A stretch of DNA of 64,000 bases from CAXBDP01 sp963974465 (GTDB taxonomy: Bacteria > Bacteroidota > Bacteroidia > Cytophagales > Cyclobacteriaceae). The notes below the pieces were generated by a model, which searched no databases, was not told the DNA's origin, and saw only the letters and a list, made by a program, of their open reading frames with translations. The translations under genes were made by a program, and so were the position numbers. Shown piece by piece: positions 10,369 to 19,336 of this stretch (the first letter of the stretch is position 1; each line of letters starts with the position of its first letter). Where the stretch lies: assembly GCA_049340005.1 (NCBI GenBank), contig JBMPIY010000001.1; one strand, written 5' to 3'.

Positions 10369-11199
10369 ATGTTCAAAAATCAAAAGCCAGTAATTGTAAT
10401 TAAATATGGCGGTAACGCCATGACCGAAGAATCCCTCAAAACCAATGTACTACAGAATATTTGTAACCTTCAAGAAGAAGGTTTCTATGTAGTAATAGTC
10501 CACGGCGGCGGCCCATTTATCCAAAGAATCTTAAGTCAGGTAAATATCGAATCTGAATTTATAGACGGGCACCGTAAAACAACCAAAGAAGCCTTAAAAT
10601 ATGTGGAAATGGCGCTCAAAGGTGAAGTAAATGGCTCCTTAGTCAGTATGCTCAACCAAATGGGTCAAAAAGCAGTTGGCCTCTCCGGAAAAGATGGACA
10701 ACTGGCTATAGCTACCAAAAGGTATCATAACAAAACTATAAATGGCAAAGTCGAAAAGATCGATATTGGCCAAGTGGGAGATATCGTAGAAATAAATACC
10801 GAGCTAATTTCCCTCCTATTACAAAATGATTATCTACCCGTAGTTACTTGTATTGCTGCTGATAAGGAAGGTAATGAATACAATATCAATGCAGATATGT
10901 TTGCTGGTCATTTGGCAGGCGCATTATCTGCATCCCAATTTATTGTGTTGACAGATGTAGATGGGTTGCTTATGGATAAAGATGATCCAAGCACAATTAT
11001 TCGTAACTTGACCATTAGCGAAACAAGTGAACTTATCTCTAATGGAACCATCCAAGGTGGCATGATTCCGAAAATTGAATCATGTATAGTAGCGCTAAAA
11101 GCAGGAGCACATTCCTCCCGCATAATCAATGGCACAAAGCCTCAGCAAATCACCCAACTAGCTGAAAATAAAAATACTGGAACAACAATTTCAAAGTAA
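10369..11199 (+). CDS. argB: Acetylglutamate kinase
   Basis: 276 residues from ATG 10369; a GTG at 10327 would add 14 residues. The ATG is preferred because homology begins right after it with VIVIKYGGNAM. The family motifs VIVHGGGPFI, VGLSGKDG, and NINADMFAGHLAGAL, followed by LTDVDGL, are all present, as is GGMIPKIESC near the end. The enzyme phosphorylates N-acetylglutamate, the second step of arginine synthesis. It is the first gene of a four-gene operon: one base separates its stop from the argD start. Confidence 0.93.
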   Translation: MFKNQKPVIVIKYGGNAMTEESLKTNVLQNICNLQEEGFYVVIVHGGGPFIQRILSQVNIESEFIDGHRKTTKEALKYVEMALKGEVNGSLVSMLNQMGQKAVGLSGKDGQLAIATKRYHNKTINGKVEKIDIGQVGDIVEINTELISLLLQNDYLPVVTCIAADKEGNEYNINADMFAGHLAGALSASQFIVLTDVDGLLMDKDDPSTIIRNLTISETSELISNGTIQGGMIPKIESCIVALKAGAHSSRIINGTKPQQITQLAENKNTGTTISK

Positions 11200-11200
11200 T

Positions 11201-12385
11201 ATGACTGACATAAACCAAAAATATCAGCAAATTGACAAAGAAAATTATCTTCAAACATTTCGTCGCTTCCCAATTACTCTCAAAAAAGGTTTGGGAGCAA
11301 AAGTATGGGATGTGGACGGGAAAGAATACATCGATGCGCTGGCTGGTATTGCGGTAAATAATGTAGGCCACTGTCACCCAAGAGTAGTAAAAGCCTTACA
11401 AGATCAAGCCGCTACATTAATGCACATTTCTAACTTTTTCTTAAGCGAGCCACAAGCAATGCTTTCCAAAAAATTGGTAGAAATATCTGGTTTAGATCGT
11501 GTATTCTTTAGCAATAGCGGTGCAGAATCGGTAGAAGGAGCTATAAAAATCGCACGCAAATATGGCCACTCCAAAGGCCGCTCTGGCACCATTTTGTCGA
11601 TGAACGACTCATTTCATGGCCGAACGATGGCAACTATTGCCACGGGCAAAAAAGCCATGCAAGTAGGCTTCGACCCTATTCCGCTGGGCTTTAAGCAAAT
11701 TCCTTTCAATGACTTTGATGCATTAGTGGAAACGGCTGACCAAAGTGTAAGTGCCATCCTGATGGAACTCGTACAAGGTGAAGGTGGCATCAACGTAGCT
11801 GACAAGGAATTTGTACAAAAGGTAAGAGCCTTCTGCGACGAAAATGATATTGTCCTGATTTTTGACGAAATACAATCAGGTATCGGCCGCACTGGAAAGT
11901 GGTTTGCAAAAGATCATTTTGGAGTGCAACCTGATATTATGACCTTAGCTAAAGGGCTTGGCGGTGGTGTACCTATTGGAGCAATATTATCAAACCAAAA
12001 AGTGAGCGATGCAATTGACTTTGGTGATCACGGGACTACTTTCGGCGGGAATCCGCTTGTTTGTGCTGCCGCTCTTGCCGTAATTGAAACCATCGAAGAA
12101 GAAAATTTACTAGAAACCACGCTTGAAAAAGGTGAATGGTTTAAGAAGAAGCTTGAAGAAATAGAAGACCCGAGACTGAAGCAAGTAAAAGGCATTGGGC
12201 TGATGATCGGAGTAGAATTTGACTTCGAAACCAAACCTCTAGTTATTGAAATGCTTGAGCAAGGAGTAATTGCCAATGCAACAGCAGGAAACATACTCCG
12301 TCTTGTCCCGCCTCTTACGATCAATTATGAGGAGTTAGGAAAAGTATTAGTTGTATTGAAAAATGCACTTAAAAAATTAGAATAA
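11201..12385 (+). CDS. argD: Acetylornithine aminotransferase
   Basis: 394 residues, class III PLP-dependent aminotransferase. Visible motifs are NVGHCHPRVVKAL, FFSNSGAESVEGAIKIARK, FDEIQSGIGRTGKWFA and TLAKGLGGGVPIGA, in which K251 is the PLP-binding lysine. It converts N-acetylglutamate semialdehyde to N-acetylornithine. The acetyl rather than the succinyl form of the pathway is inferred from argJ in the same operon. It is separated by one base from both argB and argC. Confidence 0.93.
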   Translation: MTDINQKYQQIDKENYLQTFRRFPITLKKGLGAKVWDVDGKEYIDALAGIAVNNVGHCHPRVVKALQDQAATLMHISNFFLSEPQAMLSKKLVEISGLDRVFFSNSGAESVEGAIKIARKYGHSKGRSGTILSMNDSFHGRTMATIATGKKAMQVGFDPIPLGFKQIPFNDFDALVETADQSVSAILMELVQGEGGINVADKEFVQKVRAFCDENDIVLIFDEIQSGIGRTGKWFAKDHFGVQPDIMTLAKGLGGGVPIGAILSNQKVSDAIDFGDHGTTFGGNPLVCAAALAVIETIEEENLLETTLEKGEWFKKKLEEIEDPRLKQVKGIGLMIGVEFDFETKPLVIEMLEQGVIANATAGNILRLVPPLTINYEELGKVLVVLKNALKKLE

Positions 12386-12386
12386 G

Positions 12387-13424
12387 ATGACAAAAAAGAA
12401 AATAGGCGTAATAGGTGCAACCGGATACACAGGATCAGAACTTGTGCGCATACTCAAATATCATCCTGAAATAGAGATTTCAATTATCACTTCGGAAAGC
12501 AGAGCAGGCGAAAAATTCTCCGATGTCCATCCTTTTTTTCAAGGTATTGTTGACGATGAATTACATACTGCTGATAAGGTAGATGATATGGAATTAGATT
12601 TGGTATTTCTTGCCCTTCCTCATGGGGTATCGATGGACTATGTGAAGCGGTGGAAAGACAAGAAATTCAGAGTCGTGGATTTATCTGGAGACTTTCGTTT
12701 AGATAGCCCAGAAATCTATGAGGAGTGGTACAAAAAGGATCACACATTTAGAGAGGGATTCGCAAATTCCACCTATGGTTTACCTGAATTGTATAAGAGC
12801 AAAATTAAAACTGCTCATTTGGTCGCCAATCCTGGTTGCTTCCCAACTGGTAGTATTTTAGGCCTTGCTCCTGTGGTAACTAAAGGAATGATAAATGTGC
12901 AAAACATTATTATTGATGCTAAAACAGGTGTGACCGGTGCAGGCATAAAAGCAAATGCAGTGACTCATTATTCCAATGCCAGTGATAATTTTAAAGCTTA
13001 TGGATTAAAATTCCATCGTCATAGCATTGAGATTCAGAGTAATCTAGAAAAAAGCGGGAGGATAGAGCCTAATATTCAATTTACCCCTCACCTATTGCCA
13101 GTAGATAGAGGCATATTAACAACTGCTTATGGACAGGCTACAAGACCAGCCAGCCAACAAGAATTACAAAAAGTGTATCAAGATTTTTATCAAAATATGC
13201 CTTTTGTCAGAATTGTAACAAAGCCGCCATCAATTAAAGATGTGAGAGCGAGCAATTACTGCAATATATATGTAGATTATGACGAGCGCACCAATAACAT
13301 AATTGTAATAAGTGCAATCGATAATTTAGTAAAAGGAGCTGCTGGTCAAGCAGTACAAAACATGAACATTATGTTTGATCTTGAAGAAACCTTAGGCTTA
13401 AACCATATTCCAATTAATCCATAA
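12387..13424 (+). CDS. argC: N-acetyl-gamma-glutamyl-phosphate reductase
   Basis: 345 residues. The N-terminal NADP-binding motif is GVIGATGYTGSELVRIL. The catalytic cysteine is C151 in VANPGCFPTG, followed by KTGVTGAG, and HRHSIEIQ carries the active-site histidine. The enzyme reduces N-acetylglutamyl phosphate to the semialdehyde. It lies between argD and argJ with gaps of one and four bases, so translation is probably coupled. Confidence 0.94.
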   Translation: MTKKKIGVIGATGYTGSELVRILKYHPEIEISIITSESRAGEKFSDVHPFFQGIVDDELHTADKVDDMELDLVFLALPHGVSMDYVKRWKDKKFRVVDLSGDFRLDSPEIYEEWYKKDHTFREGFANSTYGLPELYKSKIKTAHLVANPGCFPTGSILGLAPVVTKGMINVQNIIIDAKTGVTGAGIKANAVTHYSNASDNFKAYGLKFHRHSIEIQSNLEKSGRIEPNIQFTPHLLPVDRGILTTAYGQATRPASQQELQKVYQDFYQNMPFVRIVTKPPSIKDVRASNYCNIYVDYDERTNNIIVISAIDNLVKGAAGQAVQNMNIMFDLEETLGLNHIPINP

Positions 13425-13428
13425 AAAA

Positions 13429-14640
13429 ATGATTAAAAATATAACTAACGTAAAAGGAATTAAATGCTGGGGCGCCCACTCTGGAGTGAAGTCCCTTAGA
13501 AGAGATTTGGCTTTGATATACTCTGTAGTACCTGCAAATGCTGCTGCAGTATTCACAAGAAATAAAGTTGTTGCTGAGCCAATCAAAATTTCTCGTGAGA
13601 ATATAAAAGGTGGAATTGTACAAGCCATTGTAATCAATGCAGGCAATGCAAATGCATGTACTGGCAAAGATGGCTACGCAGGAGCTGAAGCAATGATGAA
13701 AGCTACTGCCAAGCACTTAGACATAGACGAAAAGCATGTGTTGGTTGCAAGCACAGGCATAATCGGCAAGCCCTTTCCTACTGAGGATATTGTAGCTGGA
13801 ATTGAAAAAATAGCTCCAAAACTTAGTAATCAAAGTAGTGCTGGCTCTTTTGCCGCCAATGCTATATTGACTACTGATACATATCCCAAAGAAGGATTTT
13901 TGGAATTTGAACTACATGGGCGAGAAGTAAATATGGGTGGTATTGCAAAAGGCTCAGGCATGATACATCCCAATATGGGAACAATGCTTGCCTTTATCGT
14001 AACAGATGCAGCAATAGAATCAGCTTTATTGCAGAGAACGCTAAAATATTGCGTGGATCGTACTTTCAATATGATTACAGTAGATGGCGATACATCTACC
14101 AATGATATGGTAGCGGTGATGGCTAATGGCAAGGCAGAAAATGATATGCTTACTAGCGAGGAAGACGACGGCTATACAGATTTTAGATCCAATCTGCTAG
14201 AAATGATGGAACATTTATCAAAATTGATTATTTCCGATGGTGAAGGATCATCTAAATTTGTAGAATATAAAATTGTGAACGCAGCAGATGAAGAACTTGG
14301 AAGAAAGCTTGCTCGAAGTATTTCAAGTTCGAATTTGGTGAAAACAGCCATGTTTGGTCGTGACCCAAACTGGGGAAGAATAATTTGCGCTGCTGGAAAT
14401 GCAGACGTTCCATTCGACTATGAAAAGGTGGATTTATTTCTTGGTAATGAAGACACGATGATTCAAGTATTAGAAAAAGGCGTTCCGTTGGATTATGACG
14501 TCAATTACATGAAAAAACTTCTACGAGAATCACATATTTCAGTAAAGATGGATCTCCAAGATGGAGACGCCGAAGCGACAGCATGGGGCACCGATCTTAC
14601 AACTGATTATGTATTGTTCAATTCAGTTTATTCAACTTAA
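13429..14640 (+). CDS. argJ: Bifunctional ornithine acetyltransferase / N-acetylglutamate synthase
   Basis: 403 residues. The self-cleavage site is visible as HPNMGTMLAFI, where T185 becomes the N-terminal nucleophile of the beta chain. GRDPNWGRI and the C-terminal AWGTDLTTDYV are typical of ArgJ. The enzyme returns the acetyl group from N-acetylornithine to glutamate, so this organism uses the cyclic N-acetyl route. That is worth noting because several Bacteroidota use the succinyl variant without argJ. It is the last gene of argBDCJ; a strong terminator starts 31 bp later. ATP-dependent later steps (argF, argG, argH) are not in the window. Confidence 0.94.
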   Translation: MIKNITNVKGIKCWGAHSGVKSLRRDLALIYSVVPANAAAVFTRNKVVAEPIKISRENIKGGIVQAIVINAGNANACTGKDGYAGAEAMMKATAKHLDIDEKHVLVASTGIIGKPFPTEDIVAGIEKIAPKLSNQSSAGSFAANAILTTDTYPKEGFLEFELHGREVNMGGIAKGSGMIHPNMGTMLAFIVTDAAIESALLQRTLKYCVDRTFNMITVDGDTSTNDMVAVMANGKAENDMLTSEEDDGYTDFRSNLLEMMEHLSKLIISDGEGSSKFVEYKIVNAADEELGRKLARSISSSNLVKTAMFGRDPNWGRIICAAGNADVPFDYEKVDLFLGNEDTMIQVLEKGVPLDYDVNYMKKLLRESHISVKMDLQDGDAEATAWGTDLTTDYVLFNSVYST

Positions 14641-14670
14641 GATTTCATATCATTTGTGCTAAAAAACAAG

Positions 14671-14711
14671 GTCAAAAGCTAGGCGTATTCAAGTCGGGCT
14701 TTTGACTTTTT
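14671..14711 (+). terminator. Intrinsic terminator of the arg operon
   Basis: GTCAAAAGC (14671-14679) pairs perfectly with GCTTTTGAC (14698-14706), with an 18-base loop and TTTTT immediately after (14707-14711). Confidence 0.8.
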
Positions 14712-14907
14712 CATTTCATAACCTCCCGCCAATATTTCCGCGTTGTAGATAAAAGGGATGTAGCAATAAGTGATAAAGGTTAAATAGTGAAAATAGTAAT
14801 CATTTTAATCTATCAAAACTTCCAAACTATCCATAAGTTGATAATTTTACATTATTAAAAATTGCTTACCTTATGTACAACTACCCACCCAAACAACTCA
14901 GATAGAT

Positions 14908-15609
14908 ATGAGAAAGGTATTATTAGTAGAAGACGAGGCTCATGTTGTGTCATTTATCAAAAAGGGTTTGTTGGAAGAAGGCTTCGAAATCACGGTTGGA
15001 CTTGATGGAAATATGGGTTTGCAATTATACAATAGTGGTAAATTTGACATTATTATACTGGATATCATGATGCCAGGTATGAATGGTCTTGAGCTATGTA
15101 AAGAGATTAGAAAAAAGGATGATAAAGTACCCATTCTTTTTTTGACAGCACTAGGAACATCCGAAAATGTGGTAGTTGGACTAGAAGCGGGAGGAGATGA
15201 TTATCTCGTGAAACCATTCAAATTTATTGAACTAACGGCTCGAATCAAAACCTTATTAAGGAGAACAGAAAATAACGGTAATGACGAAGAAACCTTGCCT
15301 GATGAAATTTTCCGCTTTGCCGACTTGGAGTTGAATGACAAAACCAAGACTGTAAAGAGAGATGGTAGAGAATTGTCATTGACGAGCACAGAATATCGAT
15401 TATTGCTTTTTTTTATCAAAAACAGAAACAGAGTGCTTTCCCGTAGTGATATCTTGGAAGAAGTATGGGGAGTAAATTTCGATATGGGAACCAATGTAGT
15501 AGATGTGTACGTAAACTACCTCCGCAAGAAAATTGACCGTGAAACTGATTCTAAACTAATCCATACTGTAATTGGAATGGGCTATGTGCTGAAACAAAGC
15601 ACTGATTAA
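14908..15609 (+). CDS. OmpR-family response regulator
   Basis: 233 residues. The receiver domain (1-118) has the acidic pair at E8-D9, the phospho-acceptor D52 in ILDIMMPG, the switch threonine in LFLTAL, and the conserved lysine in LVKPF. The winged-helix DNA-binding domain (about 130-230) shows LTSTEYRLLLFFIKN, the WGVNFD wing region and the closing VIGMGYVL. It is paired with the histidine kinase 64 bp downstream. Its closest well-known relatives are CusR/RprY-like regulators of envelope or metal stress; the stimulus here is unknown. Confidence 0.92.
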   Translation: MRKVLLVEDEAHVVSFIKKGLLEEGFEITVGLDGNMGLQLYNSGKFDIIILDIMMPGMNGLELCKEIRKKDDKVPILFLTALGTSENVVVGLEAGGDDYLVKPFKFIELTARIKTLLRRTENNGNDEETLPDEIFRFADLELNDKTKTVKRDGRELSLTSTEYRLLLFFIKNRNRVLSRSDILEEVWGVNFDMGTNVVDVYVNYLRKKIDRETDSKLIHTVIGMGYVLKQSTD

Positions 15610-15673
15610 TAAGGCAGGAGGATTGAACAAATAAGTCCTCCAGAGATTTATATCCCTAAACCTTTGTTGGCAA

Positions 15674-17053
15674 ATGAATACCCAAACCAAAACTACCCTC
15701 CTCTTTCTCTCTTCTTTTCTGGCAATAATTCTTATTTTCAGTGGATTTATATATGCTCAAATCTCTAGCTACTCCTACGTAGATTTTTTCAACCTTTTAA
15801 AAATTCGAGCAATTACCACTGCCAAAGCGGAACTTGACATATTGAGTGAGGAAATGGCCGAATTCCGCATGGAATATTTAGATCAGTTGCCTAATGAGCA
15901 AGACTATATTTTCAAGATTAGAGATACCAGTGATTTCACAATAGTGTCTTCTGAAGTACAGGCCATTGGCTTGCCATATAGTTTTTTCGAAAGTATAATC
16001 CAAACTGGACAAGCGGATTACAATAATAAGGGAATGTTCTATAAGGGCATTTATTACCGAAATGATCGCGGAAACTTCATTATAGTATCATCTGCTGAAA
16101 ACTATATGGATGTCCAACACACTGCCTATCTTCGAAAATCCTTGATTGTTTCGATTACGGCCGCATTTTTACTTTCGATACTAATCGCCCTGTTTTTCTC
16201 GAAGCGTACCTTTAAACCCATTGCCAAGATTACCGAAAAAGTAAAGGAAATAAGCTCTGAAAATCTCCATTTGCGACTAGACCTGAAAGATCAAAAAAAT
16301 GAATTAGGAGAACTTATCCGAACATTCAATAATATGTTAGATAGAATTGAGACTTCATTTGAAACTCAAAACAATTTCATTAGCAATGCCTCGCATGAAT
16401 TAAGGACTCCCCTTACAGCCATTATTGGTGAAGCTGATGTTGCATTAAGTAAAATACGCAAACCTGAGGATTATATCGAAACCATAAGAGTAATGCTCGA
16501 TGAGGCAGAAAAATTAGATGCGAAAACAAAGGCTCTTTTCTTTTTAGCTCAAACTGGCTTCAATGGCAAAGCACAAAAATTTGAAAAAATGCGGATTGAC
16601 CAATTGTTGTATGATGTAAAAGATACAATTCAAAAAATCAATCCAGAATCAAAGGTGCATTTGGATATGAGTTTATTACCAGAAAATCCAAAATTGCTCA
16701 AGGTAAAGGCTAACGAGCAATTACTTCACCTAGCACTTACCAATATTATATCTAATGGTTGTAAGTATTCCAATGATAATGTAGTGAAGGTTTCCCTTGG
16801 GGCTTCAGACAACAAAGTAATAGTTGTAGTGAAAGATAGCGGGATCGGGATCCCAGAGAATGAACTAAAGTATATATACGATCCATTCTTCAGAGCTTCC
16901 AATACTGGCAATTATGAAGGCTTTGGTATTGGACTACCACTTACAAATAATATCATAAGAATGCATAAAGGTGACTTGAAAGTAACCTCTATTGTAAATA
17001 AGGGTACTACTGTACAAATAATTTTACCAGTTGGTGATCGCGACACTGTCTAG
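15674..17053 (+). CDS. Membrane histidine kinase (HAMP-HisKA-HATPase), partner of the upstream regulator
   Basis: 459 residues. One membrane helix at about 9-29 and another at about 155-176 bracket a periplasmic sensor region of some 125 residues that matches no family I recognise. HAMP follows at about 178-230. The H-box is SNASHELRTPLTAIIG with H241 as phospho-acceptor. The N-box (NIISNGCKYS), G1 (DSGIGIPE) and G2 (GFGIGLPL) are intact, so the kinase should be active. Gene order regulator-kinase and the short gap indicate co-transcription. Confidence 0.92.
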   Translation: MNTQTKTTLLFLSSFLAIILIFSGFIYAQISSYSYVDFFNLLKIRAITTAKAELDILSEEMAEFRMEYLDQLPNEQDYIFKIRDTSDFTIVSSEVQAIGLPYSFFESIIQTGQADYNNKGMFYKGIYYRNDRGNFIIVSSAENYMDVQHTAYLRKSLIVSITAAFLLSILIALFFSKRTFKPIAKITEKVKEISSENLHLRLDLKDQKNELGELIRTFNNMLDRIETSFETQNNFISNASHELRTPLTAIIGEADVALSKIRKPEDYIETIRVMLDEAEKLDAKTKALFFLAQTGFNGKAQKFEKMRIDQLLYDVKDTIQKINPESKVHLDMSLLPENPKLLKVKANEQLLHLALTNIISNGCKYSNDNVVKVSLGASDNKVIVVVKDSGIGIPENELKYIYDPFFRASNTGNYEGFGIGLPLTNNIIRMHKGDLKVTSIVNKGTTVQIILPVGDRDTV

Positions 17054-17307
17054 ATTACTTTCCTCTTAATTCCATTGAACTGCTCACCTAAGACTACGAG
17101 AATCAAAATCACATACAGCTTAATTATATAAATCACCTAATTTACCTCCCGCTTTGGTTTCCTTCCTATAGCGTTTTACCGCATTTAATGAGAATTCTAA
17201 TCTGATTTTAATTTGGATGAATACATTCTAATTCTATTCTAATACAACCCTCATTCCGCTCTAATATCGTCCCCGTTTATTTGCAATGTAACTAAACCAA
17301 AAAGACG
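17054..17307. other. 254-bp intergenic region before the UspA-like gene
   Basis: No gene or clear terminator was seen. It carries one copy of the CCTCCCGC octamer (17145-17152). The run just before the ATG at 17308 is A/T-rich and probably holds a promoter, but no box fits well enough to place it. Confidence 0.4.
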
Positions 17308-17805
17308 ATGATTAAGAAAATTTTAATTCCGACAGATTTCTCAATTCAATCTTTGAACGTGCTAAAAAGTGCACTTAACGATTTAAATGAGGGCGACAAA
17401 GTTGACATTTTGATGGTTCATGGCATGTACACCTCATCAAACATCACAAGTCTTCTTTACTTTTCTAAAAAAGAAATCATAGACACTGTTGCTAGCGATT
17501 CTTTTAGAGATGCTTGTCAAATAATCAAAAGTAAATATTCTTCTAAAATCAATTCTATGAGAGAAGAAATTTTCACAGGTTTTACGCAAGCTGCATTTTC
17601 AAATTTTATGGAAGGTAATAGAATAGATGAAGCTGTAATTCCTCAAAACTACCAAATGCAATTAGAAAACAAGAAGAGTTTTGACGTAACTCCATTTATC
17701 AGAAGAAGCCAAATTAAAGTATCGGAAGTAAGCTGGAAAAACGACATAGCTGCACCAGAAAGAGGTCAATTAGCTGAAGTTTTTGTGGGCATGGCCAACG
17801 GTTAA
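17308..17805 (+). CDS. UspA-like protein (divergent universal stress fold)
   Basis: 165 residues. The start MIKKILIPTDFSIQSLNVLK is the classic beta-strand plus helix opening of universal stress proteins, and VDILMVHG is a plausible second strand. The C-terminal ATP-binding glycine motif (GxxGxxG) of canonical UspA is absent and the last 45 residues match nothing I know. It probably keeps the alpha/beta fold but not nucleotide binding. It is followed after 14 bp by a lipocalin-like gene and then a YoaK-like gene in the same direction, suggesting an operon. Confidence 0.6.
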   Translation: MIKKILIPTDFSIQSLNVLKSALNDLNEGDKVDILMVHGMYTSSNITSLLYFSKKEIIDTVASDSFRDACQIIKSKYSSKINSMREEIFTGFTQAAFSNFMEGNRIDEAVIPQNYQMQLENKKSFDVTPFIRRSQIKVSEVSWKNDIAAPERGQLAEVFVGMANG

Positions 17806-17819
17806 TAAATAATACAACT

Positions 17820-18287
17820 ATGAGATTTTGGACAATATTCGTAATAATCTTTTCGCTAGGCGCTCTATCCATTTATGGCATGGTTACCAACGGCTCAAAC
17901 CCTGAGAATATGGTGATTGGGCAATGGAATGAAGTGAAGTGGGAATATGAGCTGTATGACAGGGTGGAAAGTAAAACGGATGGAACGTCCAAAATCATTC
18001 CTGAAGATTTGAAGCCTTACGTTGGCGGTGATTTAAAAATCCATGAAGCAGAAATGTGGAAATTCGAGCCTAATGGTAAACTCACTCTTACCGACAGAAA
18101 CGGAAATGAGCTCAAGCAATTGAAATGGGCTTTTAAAGGACGCGGAAATGTATTGTATCTGAAATATGACGACAATTCCAGTGAATCTTACATAGTAACA
18201 ACTATAAATCAAGATAAACTCGTGTTGAATATTGACTTACATATTGGTGCGAAAGGACTTGCTAAACTCACATTTGAAAAATTCTAG
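17820..18287 (+). CDS. Lipocalin-like exported or membrane-anchored protein of unknown function
   Basis: 155 residues. A hydrophobic N-terminus (FWTIFVIIFSLGALSIYG) is a signal or anchor. The rest is rich in beta-strand, opening with VIGQWNEVKWEYE and later EMWKFEPNGKLTLT and GNVLYLKYDD. This resembles the lipocalin-like (DUF4923/DUF5004-type) domains common in Bacteroidota. No catalytic residues can be named. Its TAG stop overlaps the AGGAGG that serves the next gene. Confidence 0.55.
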   Translation: MRFWTIFVIIFSLGALSIYGMVTNGSNPENMVIGQWNEVKWEYELYDRVESKTDGTSKIIPEDLKPYVGGDLKIHEAEMWKFEPNGKLTLTDRNGNELKQLKWAFKGRGNVLYLKYDDNSSESYIVTTINQDKLVLNIDLHIGAKGLAKLTFEKF

Positions 18288-18291
18288 GAGG
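18286..18291 (+). promoter_or_regulatory. Unusually perfect Shine-Dalgarno sequence
   Basis: AGGAGG lies five bases before the ATG at 18297 and overlaps the preceding stop codon. Full SD motifs are rare in this window, so this one supports the 18297 start and efficient reinitiation. Confidence 0.6.
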
Positions 18292-18296
18292 AAATA

Positions 18297-19103
18297 ATGC
18301 TAAGAAAATATAGTAACAGTAGGTCGCTGAGTGATAATCTTAAACTAGGATCACTCTCAGCCTTTAGTGCAGGTATGGTCAATGTAGCCTCTTTGATTAT
18401 CTTTTTCGGATTTTCATCGAACGTCACGGGTCACTATGCAATCCTAGCCGAAGAAATTTCGCTCGGAAATTGGAATCAAGTTGCCGTCGTATTTTCATGG
18501 ATATTCCTGTTCTTTTTCGGAAATTTTGTATCCAATTTGATCATCATTAATTTCAACAAGAAATACACATATGTTGCTCATGCAACGCCAATAGTTCTTG
18601 AAATCCTATGCCTTCTTGTGGTAGGTATTTATGGACAATTCTATTACACAGAAACGCTATTTGAAACGGAAGTTTTATTAGGCCTGATGCTTTTTGCAAT
18701 GGGCTTACAAAATGGCTTAACAGCTAGTATTTCGAACTTCGCTGTTAAGACTACTCACTTGACAGGTGCTACCACCGATTTGGGAATATTATTCTCAATG
18801 TTCACTAAAAAGAAATATCGCGAGCACCCTGAACTTTTAGGAAAGGCAAAGCTTATTGGAACCATTGCAATATCTTATTTATCAGGTGCTGTGGTTTCAG
18901 GATTACTCTACAAAAGCATGCAATTCAAGGTATTCTATGTAGTATCAGCCTTCTTAGTAATCATCATTAGTTACGACTGGTACAAGATATCTTTATTGAA
19001 TTACTTGAAAACTAACAGACAAGTAGAAGCAAAAAGCAAATACAGAGAATTGGAGATTTTCCCTAAAGCCAAAAGAGAAAACGAAGGTTCACTGGCAAGT
19101 TAG
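18297..19103 (+). CDS. YoaK/DUF1275 family membrane protein
   Basis: 268 residues with six or so hydrophobic helices. The family signature is visible as LSAFSAGMVNVASLIIFF, followed by SSNVTGHYAILAEEI and later LQNGLTASISNFAVKTTHLTGATTDLG, which matches the conserved G-x-QN and TTHLTG regions of DUF1275. The function of the family is not known; transport has been proposed. It is the third gene of the small set after the two-component pair. Confidence 0.85.
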   Translation: MLRKYSNSRSLSDNLKLGSLSAFSAGMVNVASLIIFFGFSSNVTGHYAILAEEISLGNWNQVAVVFSWIFLFFFGNFVSNLIIINFNKKYTYVAHATPIVLEILCLLVVGIYGQFYYTETLFETEVLLGLMLFAMGLQNGLTASISNFAVKTTHLTGATTDLGILFSMFTKKKYREHPELLGKAKLIGTIAISYLSGAVVSGLLYKSMQFKVFYVVSAFLVIIISYDWYKISLLNYLKTNRQVEAKSKYRELEIFPKAKRENEGSLAS

Positions 19104-19147
19104 CATTAAGATTTGAGAGTAGATCAGATGGTGGTATCTGATTCTAT

Positions 19148-19183
19148 AGAAGGCAGGCTGTAATGGTTTGCCTTCTTTTTTTT
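19148..19183 (+). terminator. Intrinsic terminator after the YoaK-like gene
   Basis: AGAAGGCA (19148-19155) pairs with TGCCTTCT (19169-19176) across a 13-base loop, and an eight-base T run (19176-19183) follows. Confidence 0.8.
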
Positions 19184-19336
19184 GGATGATAACTAATTAG
19201 GATTCATCATAAAATTAGGCATAAAAAGGAATCAAAATATCCATAATTATAATGTAGTCAGTAGGTTATAAATTTCAATTTACTATTGCAATTGAAAATA
19301 ATTAGTAAATTGTATTCATCACCAAACCTGAAAGCC

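Noticed and set aside
15614..15644. GCAGGAGG and GTCCTCC between the OmpR-type regulator and its kinase
   Set aside because: The first is a one-mismatch octamer variant and was not counted; the inverted pairing is imperfect and has no T run.
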